DNA of 64,000 nt. Source: Paraphysomonas bandaiensis (taxonomy: Eukaryota; Chrysophyceae). Positions within the stretch are counted from its first letter, which is position 1; each line of letters begins with the position of its first letter. Below are positions 11,701 through 24,999 of this stretch, piece after piece. The DNA is taken from NCBI GenBank assembly GCA_965644295.1, contig CBFFRP010000064.1:124001-188000 (forward strand), written 5' to 3'. Below the pieces are notes generated by a model. It was not told where the DNA came from and made no database searches. It was given only the letters and a program-made list of their open reading frames with translations. Both the position numbers and the translations under genes were made by a program.

Positions 11701-12952
11701 AGGTAGTGTGTGTAATTCTTATTTATATTTGACTTTCGTTTCTGCTATAGTTCATCGGGTGGATACTCTATAGTTCAGTCCTTTAGTATCAACACAATTC
11801 TGTCGCCTCAGACTGAAGTGTGTACTCACCGCTTCAGTACTTCTTCGTCACGCGACGTGCTTCATTCTATCACTCTTGATCTTGATGCAACCTACCTGGG
11901 TGGAAGTGCTGCGTTTATACTGGGAGTCAACCTGTACGCCCCCAGTGGCGAAACTGTCCAAGTCGGTGGCTACTATAACTACAAGGCATCGGATCGACTC
12001 TGGAACAGGTGAAAGAAACTATTCTGCGAAGAAATTTGCCTGAATTGGTGTAGGATGTGGCCTGTGCAATGGGCAGGAGCTACCGCCCCGGTTGATGGGA
12101 GTTCGCAGTGGATCTCCACAAGGTTTACCACCAGTACTCGATTATGTTATGTGATATATGTACAGAAACCTAATTGACGCAGAACTAAGGGAGGTAGGAG
12201 AGTGGAAGCTATGCCTGGAAATGTTGTACGACTCGTGGGAGACCACTCAGTACAGCGGTTCTGTTACTCTTAGGTTCATGTGAGTTGTTTTTCAATATTG
12301 AAACATTTGTAATATCGATGTAGTGATATCGGAAGTTTGAGCTCCTCTTCGAAGTCGAAAGTGAGTACATTACTAAGCTGCTCTCACTACTTGTAACAGT
12401 CTATTGTAGAGCACAGAGAACTCTGGAAGTATTAGTGACACGGCACTCGTTTTAATAGTATTCTTTCTGGCACTGGGTGCCTCATTAGTAGTCGGTCTTG
12501 AAATCAGGTAATTTTGCATTACACCCGTGCTATGTAAATAACATATTACATGAAGAAAACGAGTGGAAATCGTTGATGCTGTTAACCGTTTAAAGAGACG
12601 GAGGCAGCGGGGAAAAGCTACTGTATCCAGACGGAGTAAACAGAATGCTGGAAGTGATGGTGAAGGTGTGAGTCTTAACCAGGTGAGTGTGATCACTGCT
12701 TACTGCACCACTACGTAGTCGTAAATCGTATTTACACTGTATAATGCGAAACAGGCTCCCGCTTCCTCTGACCAACCCGTCGAGGAAATTAATGCGCCTG
12801 AAGTCACTAATGAAGACGCTAACGCTTCAGAGAAAGAAGATATGGCAATGGGTGGTACTGAAGAGAAAGAACGGAGAAAATCGCCTGTTAGAGGTGGAGG
12901 TATGCTTGCAAGTATGACTACACTACGACAACCACGATACCATCAAATATGA
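8737..12952 (+). CDS. Subtilisin-like serine protease (S8), secreted-side, single-pass membrane anchored
   Basis: Sixteen exons close in phase to 1160 aa: 8737-9083, 9135-10295, 10340-10560, 10614-10736, 10790-10838, 10886-11120, 11168-11339, 11382-11463, 11511-11702, 11751-12008, 12054-12122, 12166-12279, 12324-12360, 12410-12507, 12556-12682, 12755-12952. Residues 1-22 (MFLPLLFTFTWYHSL onward) are a signal peptide, followed by a prodomain. The S8 triad is Asp332 (GVSDSGLD), His387 (GHGTHVVG) and Ser579 (GTSMAAPTVAG), with oxyanion Asn488 (AAGNSG). Beta-rich domains follow, one with AWYDRPSTIGNS. A transmembrane helix lies at about 1031-1052, then a basic and acidic cytosolic tail. Layout recalls Dictyostelium-type membrane S8 proteases rather than kexin. 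Its substrate is unknown. Confidence 0.9.
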
Positions 12953-15662
12953 ATAGATTACACATATGTTATGAATATGTTAATTGTTGTGTTTGAAATC
13001 ATAGCTGCACTTTTTCTTCATGATACGGCCAATTTTTATTCTAATATTACATCAATTAAGATAAAACTTTAAGCGAAAAAGGATGTAGCTCTATAATAGC
13101 TTATAGTTGATTATTAGGTATAGACTTTCACTTAGTACATATTTATCATAATCTAAGTTCGTACATGCATTATCGTATAATTCTAATCGACACATGACAT
13201 AATCAATTGAATATATCTGCGTGGTGGCATTCACAACTCTTTGAGAGATAGCAATACTCTGGTAGACATATAGTGGAGTGTTTTATATCATTACACTGCA
13301 CTTTACTCAACATATGTCCTGATCACATCAAATAAAGAATTGATCTTAGTAATAGTAAAACAATGTTGTGATTATTAGAGTGTAAGGTAATGAACACGAT
13401 AGAGTTATCAAGGTTTGACATTATATGAGAAGTATTAACTTAACAACAGAAGGTAACTTATACTCAATGCTGAGAATTATAAATTATAATCAATATCTCT
13501 TATCATTCATCAATATCATGTTGTCTCCACTACCACTCATTTCTCGTACTACGATCTTACATCATCACTACAACTTGCATCGTCACTATATTCCGTTTTA
13601 CCGCTATATACTTATCGTCATTCATTCTCACAATACGATTAACAAGACTACAACTGTATAATACAGTAATTTAAAGACCTTATAGCTACAGCTTTCAATT
13701 GCTTTCATATAGCAGAACTCAACAAGAGTGAAAATTATGAATAACAATATAGAACATAGCTATCATGCACAACGGAATAGTTAGAAGTGTAACTCATAAT
13801 GACGACGTTAAGATGACGATCATGTATCGTCGACAGATACTCTCTAATTCAGTTCATGATATATTTCATTGAACATTATAACTCACAGATACAATCTTGA
13901 ATCTTGTATTAAGCTGAATTCTAATACATCATCGTAACTAGATATGGATCTCTAGATGTAATAGTTAGGCCATTCTTCATTCTTAATACCCTAAATCCGG
14001 GGATTCATGGAGTTTGAAGTAAAAGCAGGATATTTACTATTCGTTGTTTCCTTGGTTTATTTAATTATAATATATATATTTAATGAGAAATATTATTCCA
14101 CCTAGTCAACTTGGTTGACAAACCTAGTCATACCAAAATTGGTGGAATGACCTAGTCAAAGTAATAAATGACTTAACCTAGTCAATTTTGGTATTCAACC
14201 AAGTCGTTCTTATATCCATTGATTACACTGGTTTAAGATACCATCTCACACAACGCAATATTTTAGTGGCTTACAGAGCGTAAAAGCAAGCATTCAAATA
14301 TACAATAAGGTTATATATACATATATACACAGGTGTACGGGTTGGACTATCCAGTCTATCTATAGCTTATAACTATATAGCGATGGGTCCCTTGTAAGTG
14401 TAATGGGGAAGAGGGGTCAATGAAGCTGTGGATATACCTCACACTATGATCTGCAGGACATATCGAGATCTTCCTTCACTATATACGTCAGCAAAATGAT
14501 ATATTCTAGCAAAGGACTACGAAATCTTGACCTTACTGAGTTTTTTACGCGGTTGTTATTATTTCCATACAAGAAGATGTGGCATATCAACAGTCATTTA
14601 AGAGGAAGAGGAGGTCTCGTATCTCGTATGAACAGCCCCGATTCAGGAGAGGAGGATAGTGTTGTAGACACGGGAAATGACATGGGGCAAATGATTACCC
14701 ACAGGAGGATAAATGACCCCTTCTCCTCACTCTTCAAGAGGATTGTGGCTTTGGAGCAATGAAGAAACGGCCTGGTTACTATGACTCATATGTAAGCTAC
14801 ATACATCAAGTCATTGCCTATGATTATCTGTATTTACATATACATAGAGGGTATATCCCTCCTATGGAAAGCTACTGTACTTCGAATATTGCAAGTGATA
14901 CGATTGGCTGAGGCGCTTGTATGCAGGAGAGCCTTGCAACTCCTTATCACCACCCTGTTCGTTATAGCGAACGGTAGTAGGGTTTCTCTGTTCAGTTTAA
15001 TCTTTATTAGATGGTAGATTAGCTCATTTTATCAGTTGCAATATAGCCGAATGGTTAGTTGATTGTGGTAAGCTCTCAGCAACCGAGCAGCTGCGCTATA
15101 TTCACAAGTACTTTGCTAAAATCATGGAGTTTTGGTCAACCCGAAATCCTATCTGACTAAATAACCCGTATTTTTGTGTTTTTTTAGGGATTTAAGGTAC
15201 AGAGTATATGTAACAGTCATGTACTGCTGTACATGTACCTGTATATGTACATGTATAGGTACAGTGTACTGCTGTACAGACATGTACTGCTGTATATGTA
15301 TATGTATATATATAGCTGTATAGGTACAGTCATCAGCTGTATATGTATATGTATATGTATAGGTACAGACATGTACTGCTGTATATATATATGTATATGT
15401 ATAGGTATCTCTGTATAGGTACAGTCATCATATCGATCTTCGCTATTTTTTGTCATAGATACACAGCACATCACTCTACATACACACACATACATACACA
15501 CATACATACATACATACACACATACATACATACACACGCACATACATACACACTCAACCTCAGTGTACTTAACACCCAAACTAACCATATCCGACCTCAT
15601 TAAACCACCCATCATCCTCTACACAATCCATGCTATAATCCACATCATTCAACTATCTCATT
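12953..15662. other. Long non-coding gap with short repeats and palindromic microsatellite
   Basis: No gene was recognised. At 14098-14206 there are four direct CCTAGTCAA motifs with inverted partners (TTGGTTGAC). From about 15205 to 15425 a degenerate palindromic tract repeats GTACATGTA, GGTACAG and CTGCTGTA units, and CATA/CACA tetranucleotides run from 15477 to 15550. The last 110 bases before 15663 are almost free of G on the plus strand, a leader-like signature. An 88-codon frame at 14496-14762 has no recognisable domain and is not called. Confidence 0.5.
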
Positions 15663-17858
15663 ATGACATCAACTGCCCCATTTAATCCAACACGTCTTAT
15701 ACTTTTATCAGAGCTCAGTACGAAACAAAAAGAAATCTATTACACTCTACTTATAAACAATGAAACTAAGTTTCATAGAAATGATACAGGACAATATATT
15801 GCTAATGTACGTTTACTTGCACCAGGAATAAAAAAAGATAATGGTAGAAGACGTCGTGGACCTCAACAAACAAACTCTTTACTATTAGAAGAGAGGCTTA
15901 TGAATTTACAAGAAGAGGGACGTGTAGATATCAGTATAATCGGTGTAGATGATTTTGATTATCATTCATATCCAAGATTCTCTGTTTTAATTGCAAATAA
16001 TGGAGATGAAGTTCAGCCTAGACCGAAGTTATTGTCATGGTTAATGAGATATATTGAGGACCTTTATGACTCAAGGTTTGCTCATGAGGCTGCTGAGATT
16101 GGTAGAGATGATGCTGGTGAAGTTACTGAAAAGGTTTCTACTATATTTCCTGTATTCGTTGTGAAACAACTTTCAATGAAAGTTGGTCTACGTTCTCTAG
16201 TTGATCAAACTTGTTGGGACTTACTTTACAATGCGCACGTATACCGGAGAGATTATTTGGAAGTGGAAATGTTTTGCCGCTTTTTGCAAGAATTTTATGA
16301 TCATGATGACCTTTTGTTTTTCCTTTACGTGAGATCTGTGGTTGCTAAGCAGTTACATGTATCCTTTAAGACTCGTTGGGCGAAGACAGATGGGCCAGGC
16401 CGACAACCCAAGTCGTTGTGGCTGTCTTACAGGGAGTGCGTCAATGTCGCCCGTGCTGTGTTTGGTGATGCCAACGAGGGTATGTGCCGCGACTTTCTAG
16501 CTATAGTGAGTCCACAGATGGTTGGACAGAAGGCACCTGCTGACGGAACGGGAGGGGACACACGTCGCATTGATATTACTCAGTTTTTACACCTGGCTGT
16601 GGTGGGGTACCACCAGACTCGCCCTCCCGCAGAGGGTGAGGAGGGTTACGGCGGGACAGGGGCTGTACCAACAGATCCGGGATACACAGCCCGGTCAATG
16701 CCTGGGGAAGTGGTACCGCCCGTCCCTTCTGTTGCTCCATCTGGAGGGGAATATATGAGCAGATTTGCACCTCGACCAGTAGCTCTTGAAGAGGAAAATG
16801 CTTATAGCAGGGACAGCTATAAAAGCTCGTCAATGTATGTTTTTTAGTTCTTGATTGTGATTGGTGTGACAGACCGTGCTCTGTATAGGTTGGATGAGGA
16901 GTATCTGTCTAGATTGCAGCGGGATAGGGAGGAAATGATGGCTATGCAGCGGCAAATGCAGATGATGGGCGGCGATGTGGACGACATTGGAGAGGGTATC
17001 GGCGGTGACACATCTGCTTTTTTCCAATTCAACCCGGACTCTGACTTTATGGGTAAATACTGACTTTCTCATATTGGCATGATTTTAATATTTTTTTCCA
17101 TAACATAGACCCCATTATGTCTGATGAGAACATCGACCTAGCTGGCCTGGCTGCGACCTCTCCCATACCTTTGTCCTCATCCACTGGAAAGGCGCCTGCT
17201 GTTCACGAAAATGACCAGGGACAAGGGCAGAACAGTGGTAGGAGAGCCTCAGGAGTGCAGTCAGCTGGAAGGCGACCATCGACACAGCCCCGCCTCAGTC
17301 TGGCAGACTTTGCGAAACAGAGACAGCAGCAGACCAATCCCATGAATGAGGAAGATGGGGGTTACGAGCAGAGTGGACCGTGGAATAGTGAGAATTTTCA
17401 TGATGAACTACTGGACGAAGGTAAAGATGATGATGATAATGATAATAAGCAAGAAGAGTTCATTGTCGATGACGGCGAACTCTCCGACGTGCGGGCTGGA
17501 CGTGAGAGGGAATTTCTAGAATTGTTTTGCGACGAATTGAGCGGTCTTCCCTCAGAAATAGCCACCAGCATTATTGATGAGCTGGCAGATCGGCTGAATA
17601 ATAAGGTAGCTGTCGCAAAATATTTTATGCTTGAGTCAATTTATGGCGCAGCTCTCTGCTTATCTGAGTACACTGGATATTCCACGAGATCCAGATGCTT
17701 TCGACGATATCGTTGTTAATTTTTTGCAGTCTGAGGAGCTTCAAAACGATATGGAATCTGCAAGAGACCTTATGGTGGACTACGTAAGAGACCGCGTTCC
17801 GCAGGACCCATGGACGGGTGAAGAAGGTCCTGATGGTTACAGTTCGGAAATGCATTGA
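15663..17858 (+). CDS. Conserved-looking acidic protein of unknown function
   Basis: Four exons (15663-16834, 16889-17052, 17109-17605, 17652-17858) close in phase to 679 aa. Residues about 165-240 form a dense helical block (VKQLSMKVGLRSLVDQTCWD, then EVEMFCRFLQEFYD and LLFFLYVRSVV) that looks conserved. A Met/Gln-rich coiled coil (about 392-415) and a disordered acidic Ser/Gly-rich stretch follow. The C-terminal 130 residues are helical and acidic, ending in PWTGEEGPDGYSSEMH. I cannot name the family. Similar helical blocks occur, as I recall, in uncharacterised proteins of flagellated protists, so a ciliary or cytoskeletal role is possible but unproven. It is one of only two genes that share strand with their upstream neighbour. 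Confidence 0.72.
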
Positions 17859-18683
17859 TTGGTATCGACTGTTATCAAGCTTTAAGATATGTCGATTTGA
17901 TTTGTTTAGCTTCATGTAAAGAGATAAAATGATTTTGAATATGGATTTTCTAAATACGGCGGCATCATTTCTTCGGAAAGAATGACCGTAGTTATGTAGT
18001 TATCAACTCTAAGATAAGCAGGTATCTATTTTGTACACCTACCATGCTAGAACTGGACAATACACAATCCTACTTCATTCTTGCTGTTATATTCAACTAC
18101 TGTTATATTCAAGAAACTGTCATAGTTCTAGTACCTGAAAAAGCAGCTTCTAATTGCTTCGCAATGAGCAGAGCTCAACATTACCAAGGCTATTGTAAGA
18201 GCACTGCTGAGTTGTGACTATGTGTATACGTGTATAGTGTATACCTTGCCAAATGTGAATATGTGAATATAGAGTGACTTCTATATTCTATTATAGAGGA
18301 TACGCTTTCAGTAAGGGTAGAGGTATATATATTGATGTATCAGATTTTCAATTTTGACATAGAACTACGCAATAGTAATTGCGATTCTAATTGACTACAA
18401 CACGCGTCTACTAATTGCTACGCAACCCTGTCTATTACTATTTGTATACATATTATAGCTGGCTTGTTCCATACTACTAAAGTACCTGATACAAATACAC
18501 AAACGTATCAGGTATTCGAGGTGGTGGACACTACGCCCATGCATGTCCCACACGACATAAACTGATGATATAACTCCCACATGAGCTAGTATAAATCGTT
18601 TATTACGCCATCAACAACGCATAGAAAACAAGGCATCTCAATTACTCTAAAGACGACGTGTCAGAATGCCGTGCTGGATGAAC
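17859..18683. other. Tail-to-tail gap, no gene seen
   Basis: AT-rich sequence between two convergent genes. A few imperfect repeats of AATTGCTWCGCAA occur near 18150-18165 and 18412-18424. No exon or family motif was recognised. Confidence 0.5.
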
Positions 18684-19875
18684 CTAGTGACTGTCTGCGA
18701 TCTAAACACAGGAAATAAGATAAGAGTAGTTCATGTGTTACATTAAAAAATCACCTTTTTCTTTAACTGTGCCACCGCTTTTCCGGGGTTGAGTCCCTTA
18801 GGGCAGGTCTTGGAGCAATTCATGATGGTATGACAGCGGTATAGCTTGAATGCATCATCCAATTCAGCGAGTCGTTCAGCCGTCATCTCATCTCTCGAAT
18901 CGTCAACCCATCGCAAGGCTTGCATCAGTACGGCTGGGCCCAAATATGTATCCGCATTCCACCTGTTGTTGAATGTAAAATGCCATGGGATCAAGACAGG
19001 TTGAAAGGTTACCAGTAGGAAGGACAAGACGTGGAGCAACAGGCACAGAGGATGCACTCATACATGCCGTCGAGTTTCTTGCGATCAACTTTGCTTTGAA
19101 GAAATTCACCATGGTCAAGGTCATGGCTACCTTCAACCTTGGTTTGGAGCCATGGCTTGATAGACTTGTATTGGTCGTAGAAATTGGTCATGTCAGGAAC
19201 AAGGTCCTTGATAACATACATGTGTGGCAATGGGTTGATCTTGACAGGTGCAGACGACTTTTTATCGATATAGCACAGGCATGCCAGAGTATTCTTGCCA
19301 TCAATATTCATAGCGCATGACCCACAAATACCTAATTTCATTATAGAAATTATACTTGTTCAAAAACAGTTGAATATAGGCAACCTTCGCGGCAAGAGCG
19401 CCGGAATGTCAGAGTAGGGTCCTGCTCGCCTTTAATCTTGATAAGAGCATCCAATACCATAGGCCCACATCTATATATATATAACGTTAGTGTATATATA
19501 TAACGTCGTATACATAACATGTGACTGTGACACTTACTCATTTAAGTCTACTTGATATGTGGATGTGCTCGGGCTCTTCTGTTCATCGGGATTCCATCGA
19601 TATATTTGAAAGGATCTGTAAGTAATATCATGTATGTCTGTATGTATGTATGTATGTATGTATGTATGTATACGTACTTGACGTTCGATGATCCTGAAGA
19701 TAGCCGAACCACCTGACAAACATCACAAAAATATTATGAAAATATCTGTGTATATATCTGTATGTGTATGTGTATGTATGTATGTATGTGTGTGTAGAGG
19801 CATGTAGATGGTGATGGGAAGGAATACCTGTCGAATTGATTGCTTATTTGATGCTATTCTTGTGATGCGAAACAT
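18684..19875 (-). CDS. SDHB: Succinate dehydrogenase iron-sulfur subunit, mitochondrial complex II
   Basis: Seven exons (19828-19875, 19678-19712, 19538-19615, 19385-19470, 19013-19331, 18755-18962, 18684-18701) close in phase to 263 aa. The first exon, [16 protein letters not shown], is a short basic mitochondrial presequence. The [2Fe-2S] ligands are Cys80, 85, 88 and 100 (CREGICGSC then NTLAC). The second cluster motif is Cys175, 178, 181 and 185 ([12 protein letters not shown]), and the third is [14 protein letters not shown]. These clusters carry electrons from succinate oxidation to ubiquinone in the inner membrane. The C-terminus is short (KKKIADSH). The gene is head to head with a coiled-coil gene and lies across a 648-bp shared upstream region from it. 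Identification is secure. Confidence 0.96.
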
Positions 19876-20523
19876 GGCGGGATGTGTTGAGGGTATATGT
19901 GATTAGATTAAGAGGGTGAGTGTATGTGGATTGAGAGTGATGAGAGTGCAGTGAGATCACCCGCCTCATATTACACACATACATACACACAACACAACTC
20001 TGTATACATGCTCGTCATACATATGGACATACATACATACATACATACATACATACATACATACATACATACATACATACATACATACATACATACATTA
20101 CCTACCTATATACCTACCTACCTACCTACCTACCTACCTACATACATACATACATACATACATACACCTACACTTCTACCCGTATACGGATGATCGTACT
20201 TTCCCGGGCGATAAATTTTACCGTTAAAAATTGTCCTCTATACTGTGGCTGTGTACCTGTGGGACGGGATAGCCTATAGCCTATAGGCTATAGGCTATAG
20301 GTGCATGTGTGCATATTATACGGAGGCAGAAGAAACGGTAACATTCTCCAGTCAGAGCACACACACACATACATATACATATATATAGTGATATATATAT
20401 ATACCATCAATCAAGTAACCCCTCTCTCAATCTAACAGTACCCTCTCATACTCCCTCACATCCCCACCTCTCAGTATCCTTCCAGCCCCCTTATATCTCC
20501 CTCTACACACATATATATATATA
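19876..20523. repeat. Head-to-head promoter gap with ATAC and CCTA arrays and a palindrome
   Basis: Between SDHB and the coiled-coil gene there is a near-pure ATAC array at about 20028-20098, a CCTA array at 20100-20140 and a second ATAC run to about 20166. At 20265-20302 stands a near-perfect palindrome built from TATAGCC and GGCTATA units. The flank next to SDHB is G-rich on the plus strand, and the flank next to 20524 is C-rich and G-poor, so both coding strands have G-depleted leaders. Confidence 0.75.
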
Positions 20524-22299
20524 ATGAAGCCCTCATATAATAAATCACGACATACACCTACAACAGCTAACACCAATAGCTCTCCCGCCTCAGCTAATGA
20601 CAACACCATCAGAAGACTCGAACAAGACATGAATATAATCATAAATAAAATAGATGATCTTCAGAATAATAAATCATCGAATAGTCAACCAGAGCATAGC
20701 GGATCGAACGGATCGATTGGTCTTAACGGCTCAAATGGAATTAATGGATCAACTGGATCTCCGTTTGTTAAAGGAATTAGATCATCAGTTGTTGTTAATC
20801 GTACAAGTAGCGCTAATGATAGTGATAAATATCAAATGTTAGAGAGCTTGATATCGAAACTGACAGATTTGGACCGGGCAGTGCTCAAGAAAACAGATGG
20901 TGCGTTTAATGCCAGACCACGCCGTGCTTCACGAGGAGCGGACTTATCTACCTTTCCAACTCATATCCTCCTTATAGACAGACTGATGGATTTATATGCC
21001 ATATCGCAGCGCCAAACAATAGTTCAGGCACCAGTATTAGCACCTCCAGAAGAGGATGGAAAGGCTATGGAGGAAGTGATGTTACGTAAGGAGGAAGTGT
21101 CACGGCTATCGAAACAACTTGTTGAAGCTGAGTCCGCAAAATCGAAGGCTCAGGACCTTCTCTTGAAACGAACAGCGGAACTAGAACAATTAAAGGCAGA
21201 GAGTGAGAAGCAGCAACGCAGTCCTCGTGGTAGCCCTCGGGGTAGTCCTCGCGGTCAGCGATTGTCTGTGGTTGGGAATGGTGGAAATGTGTCTGCGCCA
21301 TCTCCCATTGGTGAAACGCTGGAGTTGCGTAAGAAGCTTGAAGCTTCGGAGAAGCGATGCAGAGCTCTTGAAGAACAGTGTGAGGTGCATGCAGCGACGC
21401 ACCAGCGATCTGTAGCCGCACTGCAACAGGCAGCGGAATCTATTCAGCGCATCGACTCCGTAGATGGACCTACAGCACTTTCTGCTCTTGGCGGTGTGGT
21501 GAGTATTATATAATACCTTGTGTGTACTGCGTATGATATCTGACTATTCCAGCCGGAGGACATGAGGCGTGCTTGTGAGCAGATACTTTCAAGTGCAGTA
21601 GCCTGCATTGAAAAGAGTCGAAAAAATAGTGCGGAACTTTCTGCGATTGTGCAGGAAGCTGACTCTTTACGGTCGGAGCGAGACTCTATTTGCAAAGATA
21701 AGGACACTCAACTCATCGCATTGAAGGAGACCATTTCGAATCTAACCGAACGTTTACAGCACGCAGAAAGTGCATCATTGGTAGAGCAGCAAAAGGCAAC
21801 CGATGAACAGGCGGCGGTAGTAAGGGATCTCAGAGCGCAGTTGGCAACTGCACAAGCCAGTTTGATGAGCATGGAAAAGCTACCTGCGAAAATATCGGAG
21901 CTTCAGAAACAGGTAACAAGTAGCTTTGTAATTCATTGTGTAGACTCATGTTCTATACAGCTACTTGAGATAGATGATGCAAGAGCTGTTCTTCAGAATC
22001 AGCTGTCGGAGTCGTTTGTGGAAGTTGATTCTCTGCGTGCCTGTAATGAGCACCTAAAAGTCAAGCTAAAGGAGCTATCGGACAGTGACGATAAAAAATG
22101 CTTTGCTGATACATTTGAAGAAGTTATGAGAGAAGAAATGATGGCAATGAAGATCGCATTTGAAAGTAAATTAAAGATTGCTAAAGCTGAGACTGAAGCC
22201 GCCTCCAGAAGACACCAAATGGAGATATATAGACTGCAAAACCCTCACACGTCTCATTTACAATCGTCTTCTGTATCTTCTCTTAAGCCTGGAAAATAG
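20524..22299 (+). CDS. Coiled-coil protein with disordered N-terminus
   Basis: Three exons (20524-21498, 21553-21912, 21961-22299) give 557 aa. The second intron (21913-21960) is 48 nt, stop-free and in frame, so unspliced message would add 16 residues. The first 100 residues are disordered and rich in Asn, Ser and Gly. Heptad-rich helices cover about 170-235, 262-305 and 325-540. A run of SPRG repeats (about 233-243) interrupts the first coil. No catalytic or named domain is visible. It is a structural or adaptor protein by appearance, possibly centrosomal or ciliary given its neighbours' types, but that is inference only. Confidence 0.72.
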
Positions 22300-23825
22300 G
22301 GTGTAAATTGTAAATATCTAGTAGAAATATAGTTATTATATTTGCAACCTCTGTATGAACCCTGAATTTTCAATAGTGTACTATTGAATACGTTGTTGCC
22401 ATCGATATGTAGAATTTCTTCATAAATTTATAACAATTTGGTTTTAATATTGGTGACTCATTCATTTTACTTTACAACAGCGCAGTAGTGTCCCTTTCTC
22501 GAAGTGTTCCGGTTACACGAAAGCGTATATTTATTAGGGACAGGAAAATCTGGCGTGTCTTCTTCCAGGACAGTAGTGCAACAGTAGTTTGTGTAACTAT
22601 TAATTGGTGAGAAATATCCAACAAAAATAATTGCAATTATCATTTTCTAACCAATTAATATAGCTGGCAATTCAATTAGTTGTACACAGGCCTGATCACT
22701 GATTGTACAGGGCTTTAAGAGTTGTGAATGCCTGATTACTAATTATTAGCAATAGGCGTGTACACGTCTAAACTCAGAACTAATGTAGCGAAATGATTTA
22801 ACTAACTAGTGCTTGATTGTGATATCCTCCTATTTGGCGCAACCACTCTCGCTCTATCACTCAAAGCAAAGGCAGTGAACAAGTAGACTGCTGATATACC
22901 TGGCATCTGCTGACTTCAGGATAGTTGAATTATTAAGGCGAACAGCCCGGACGATTGACTTCAGCAGCAGGCCAATACCCCGGTTACCTTTGAGGTGGAC
23001 CCATATTCCCAAATGCCTGTTTATTCGTGAAGGCCCAAAGACGTATCAGTTTAGGCTATGAGTAGGCAGAACAAAATCTGCTGACTATATGCGGGTCAAG
23101 TTTTAGTTTACTTGTTGAGGGTTGATGATATACTTACATGTCCCCACACTGTCATTGTATTTGACACAGGTAGATGACTTTATGAACTGGACACAACTCT
23201 AATTTGATCTGTTTTTATAATATATAATATTATATTGATGATGTCCTTCACTCTAGGTTACTTGATTTGCTATATCACGTGACTTTATTATATTTAAGTC
23301 AGAAATGATTCATCCATGTAATACCTCTACTGAATATAGATATTATGGTAAGAACATACTCGAGATGTACTTCTCGAATTCATCATAGCTATATATCTTT
23401 CAGATATCTTTTGAACTTTAAATTTGCTCTATGAAATACACTGTGGGATTAAACTAATTTGTGATATACTTAATACTTAACTACTTGACATCAACATGTA
23501 GGATAGCCCCCCAGTGAATACAGCACCGTGTAGAGATGTGTAAACTATAATTTTGTGATTCAATATCCATTGTATTCTTCCCATAACTCCAATAGGACAC
23601 ACTGGAATTATTTTTGCTGCACTATATTGCTTTGATGTGCTCAATGTTTGTAACATATGGATATCGTGTATCGGTAGTCATTAGCATTTTAAAATTTCTG
23701 TAGGTCATGCATATAGCCCCACAGTTTCAACGTTAAAGAAAAAAATATTTACTCATTTACCGCAATGAATAAAGGTATGTATGCGTCGTAAAGATAAGTT
23801 AAAGTTCATATACATGACACTAAGG
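22300..23825. repeat. Tail-to-tail gap with a degraded dispersed element at about 22730-23110
   Basis: The segment from about 22735 begins with ATTATTAGCAATAGGCGT followed by CAGAACTAATGTAGC. The same sequences recur at 31232 onward, inverted at 31600-31662, and near 63765-63860. Its far end shares TCAAAGCAAAGGCAGTGA, CAGCCCGGA, GGCCCAAAGACGT and CTATGAGTAGGCAGAACA with the copies at 59685-60175 (inverted) and 5020-5060. This is a nonautonomous repeat with no coding capacity. The rest of the gap is AT-rich, with no gene seen. Confidence 0.6.
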
Positions 23826-24999
23826 CTACGTTTCTGATCGTTTCTGTTCTCCTATATGACGTTGTCTCAGACCTGTAGAACTCACAATGTCTGCGCTATC
23901 GGCCTTACTTTCAGCAGCAGAACCAAAATCAGACAATTCTTCAGATCTGCTTTCAGGAACAGCGAAGAGCCGCCCACGGGTTCTCCTCCTCGGTACATCT
24001 CCATCTCCAATACTAATACTATCATCCTCAGGTTCATCATTAACATCTGATTCTGTGTCGGAAATGAATGATACCACCTGTTTCGCAGCATTCGATCTTG
24101 CCTATATTATCATATACAAATCATATTAAAACGTTCAAACAGCACACAAACTTGTCACTTACCAGTCGCACCAGCAAGCCAAGGGCAAGAAAAAAATAGA
24201 ATAGGAACAGCACCCCACCAAAAAATGAGGCATATGGAAAAAAGTACAATATATACCCTATACCCCTGGGTAGTGGTGTGATGGACAAATACGCAGCCTC
24301 CACATCCATCTGTTCGGCTGATTCAGAAAGCCGTACTTCAACGGTGTCAGTGGGGGGCGCTATTCGACTCCCTTCTCTGTAGCGATTCATCATTGGTATT
24401 TCCACAACATCACTTTCACTGGCAATTCCAAGTACGTAGAGTGGCCAACTGTATGCTAGACTTAGCCAGGAGATTGTCTGTGACGAATAGGGTACCCGGA
24501 GAACGCGAGAAGAAACACCCAAAACGTCTCCAGCACAGTCCACCATACTCAAGGTGACCATGCACTTCCCTACATCTTGATTTCGCGCCGTACGGTACAA
24601 GCGAAATTTTAAAGATACGTCGTATTCGGAGTGCGATCGAAAAAACCTCTGACATAAACTAGTTTCTGCTTTTCGCTCGCCACTGATGTACTCCCACTGC
24701 TTCTCAATAGATGTCAGACGTAGCTTTGCTATAGGAGTTGGATTAGCTAAATAATCAAAGTGAAGAGGTTCATCAATCAAATCTACAGGAAAAAATAATT
24801 TATACATAATATAATACGTCCCATTAGCGAGTAATAAAGCAAATAATAAGTAAAGTATAGCTTTTACTGCAGGATAGATGAGCCTCATGGCTCCTACCAT
24901 AATAGTCATATGTAACTGTATAATCGATGATACAATTGAATTAATTCCAGTATAAAAACTTTTCTTAATGAAGTCAATGATGTCAGTAAGTGTATCCAT
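23826..24999 (-). CDS. Seipin, ER lipid-droplet biogenesis protein
   Basis: Two exons (24163-24999 and 23826-24101) close in phase to 370 aa. Two transmembrane helices frame a lumenal domain: TM1 at about 40-65 (AILYLLFALLLANGTYYIMY) and TM2 at about 252-278 (a Phe/Leu-rich stretch ending in LGLLVRL). The lumenal domain has PLHFDYLANPTPIA, YDVSLKFRL, VGKCMVTLSM, RVLRVPY and a WPLYVLG segment, in the order known for seipin (BSCL2/Fld1). Seipin forms an ER ring that controls droplet nucleation. The 92-residue C-terminal tail is acidic with an RRRTRGR patch and lies on the cytosolic side. The gene is head to head with the TPR gene at 26009. Confidence 0.85.

Noticed and set aside
14496-14762. 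An 88-codon plus-strand frame.
   Set aside because: No domain, no splice partners and no leader signature upstream.
20028-20166. Regular repeats that could be mistaken for a CRISPR array.
   Set aside because: Pure tetranucleotides without spacers, in a eukaryotic intron-rich context.
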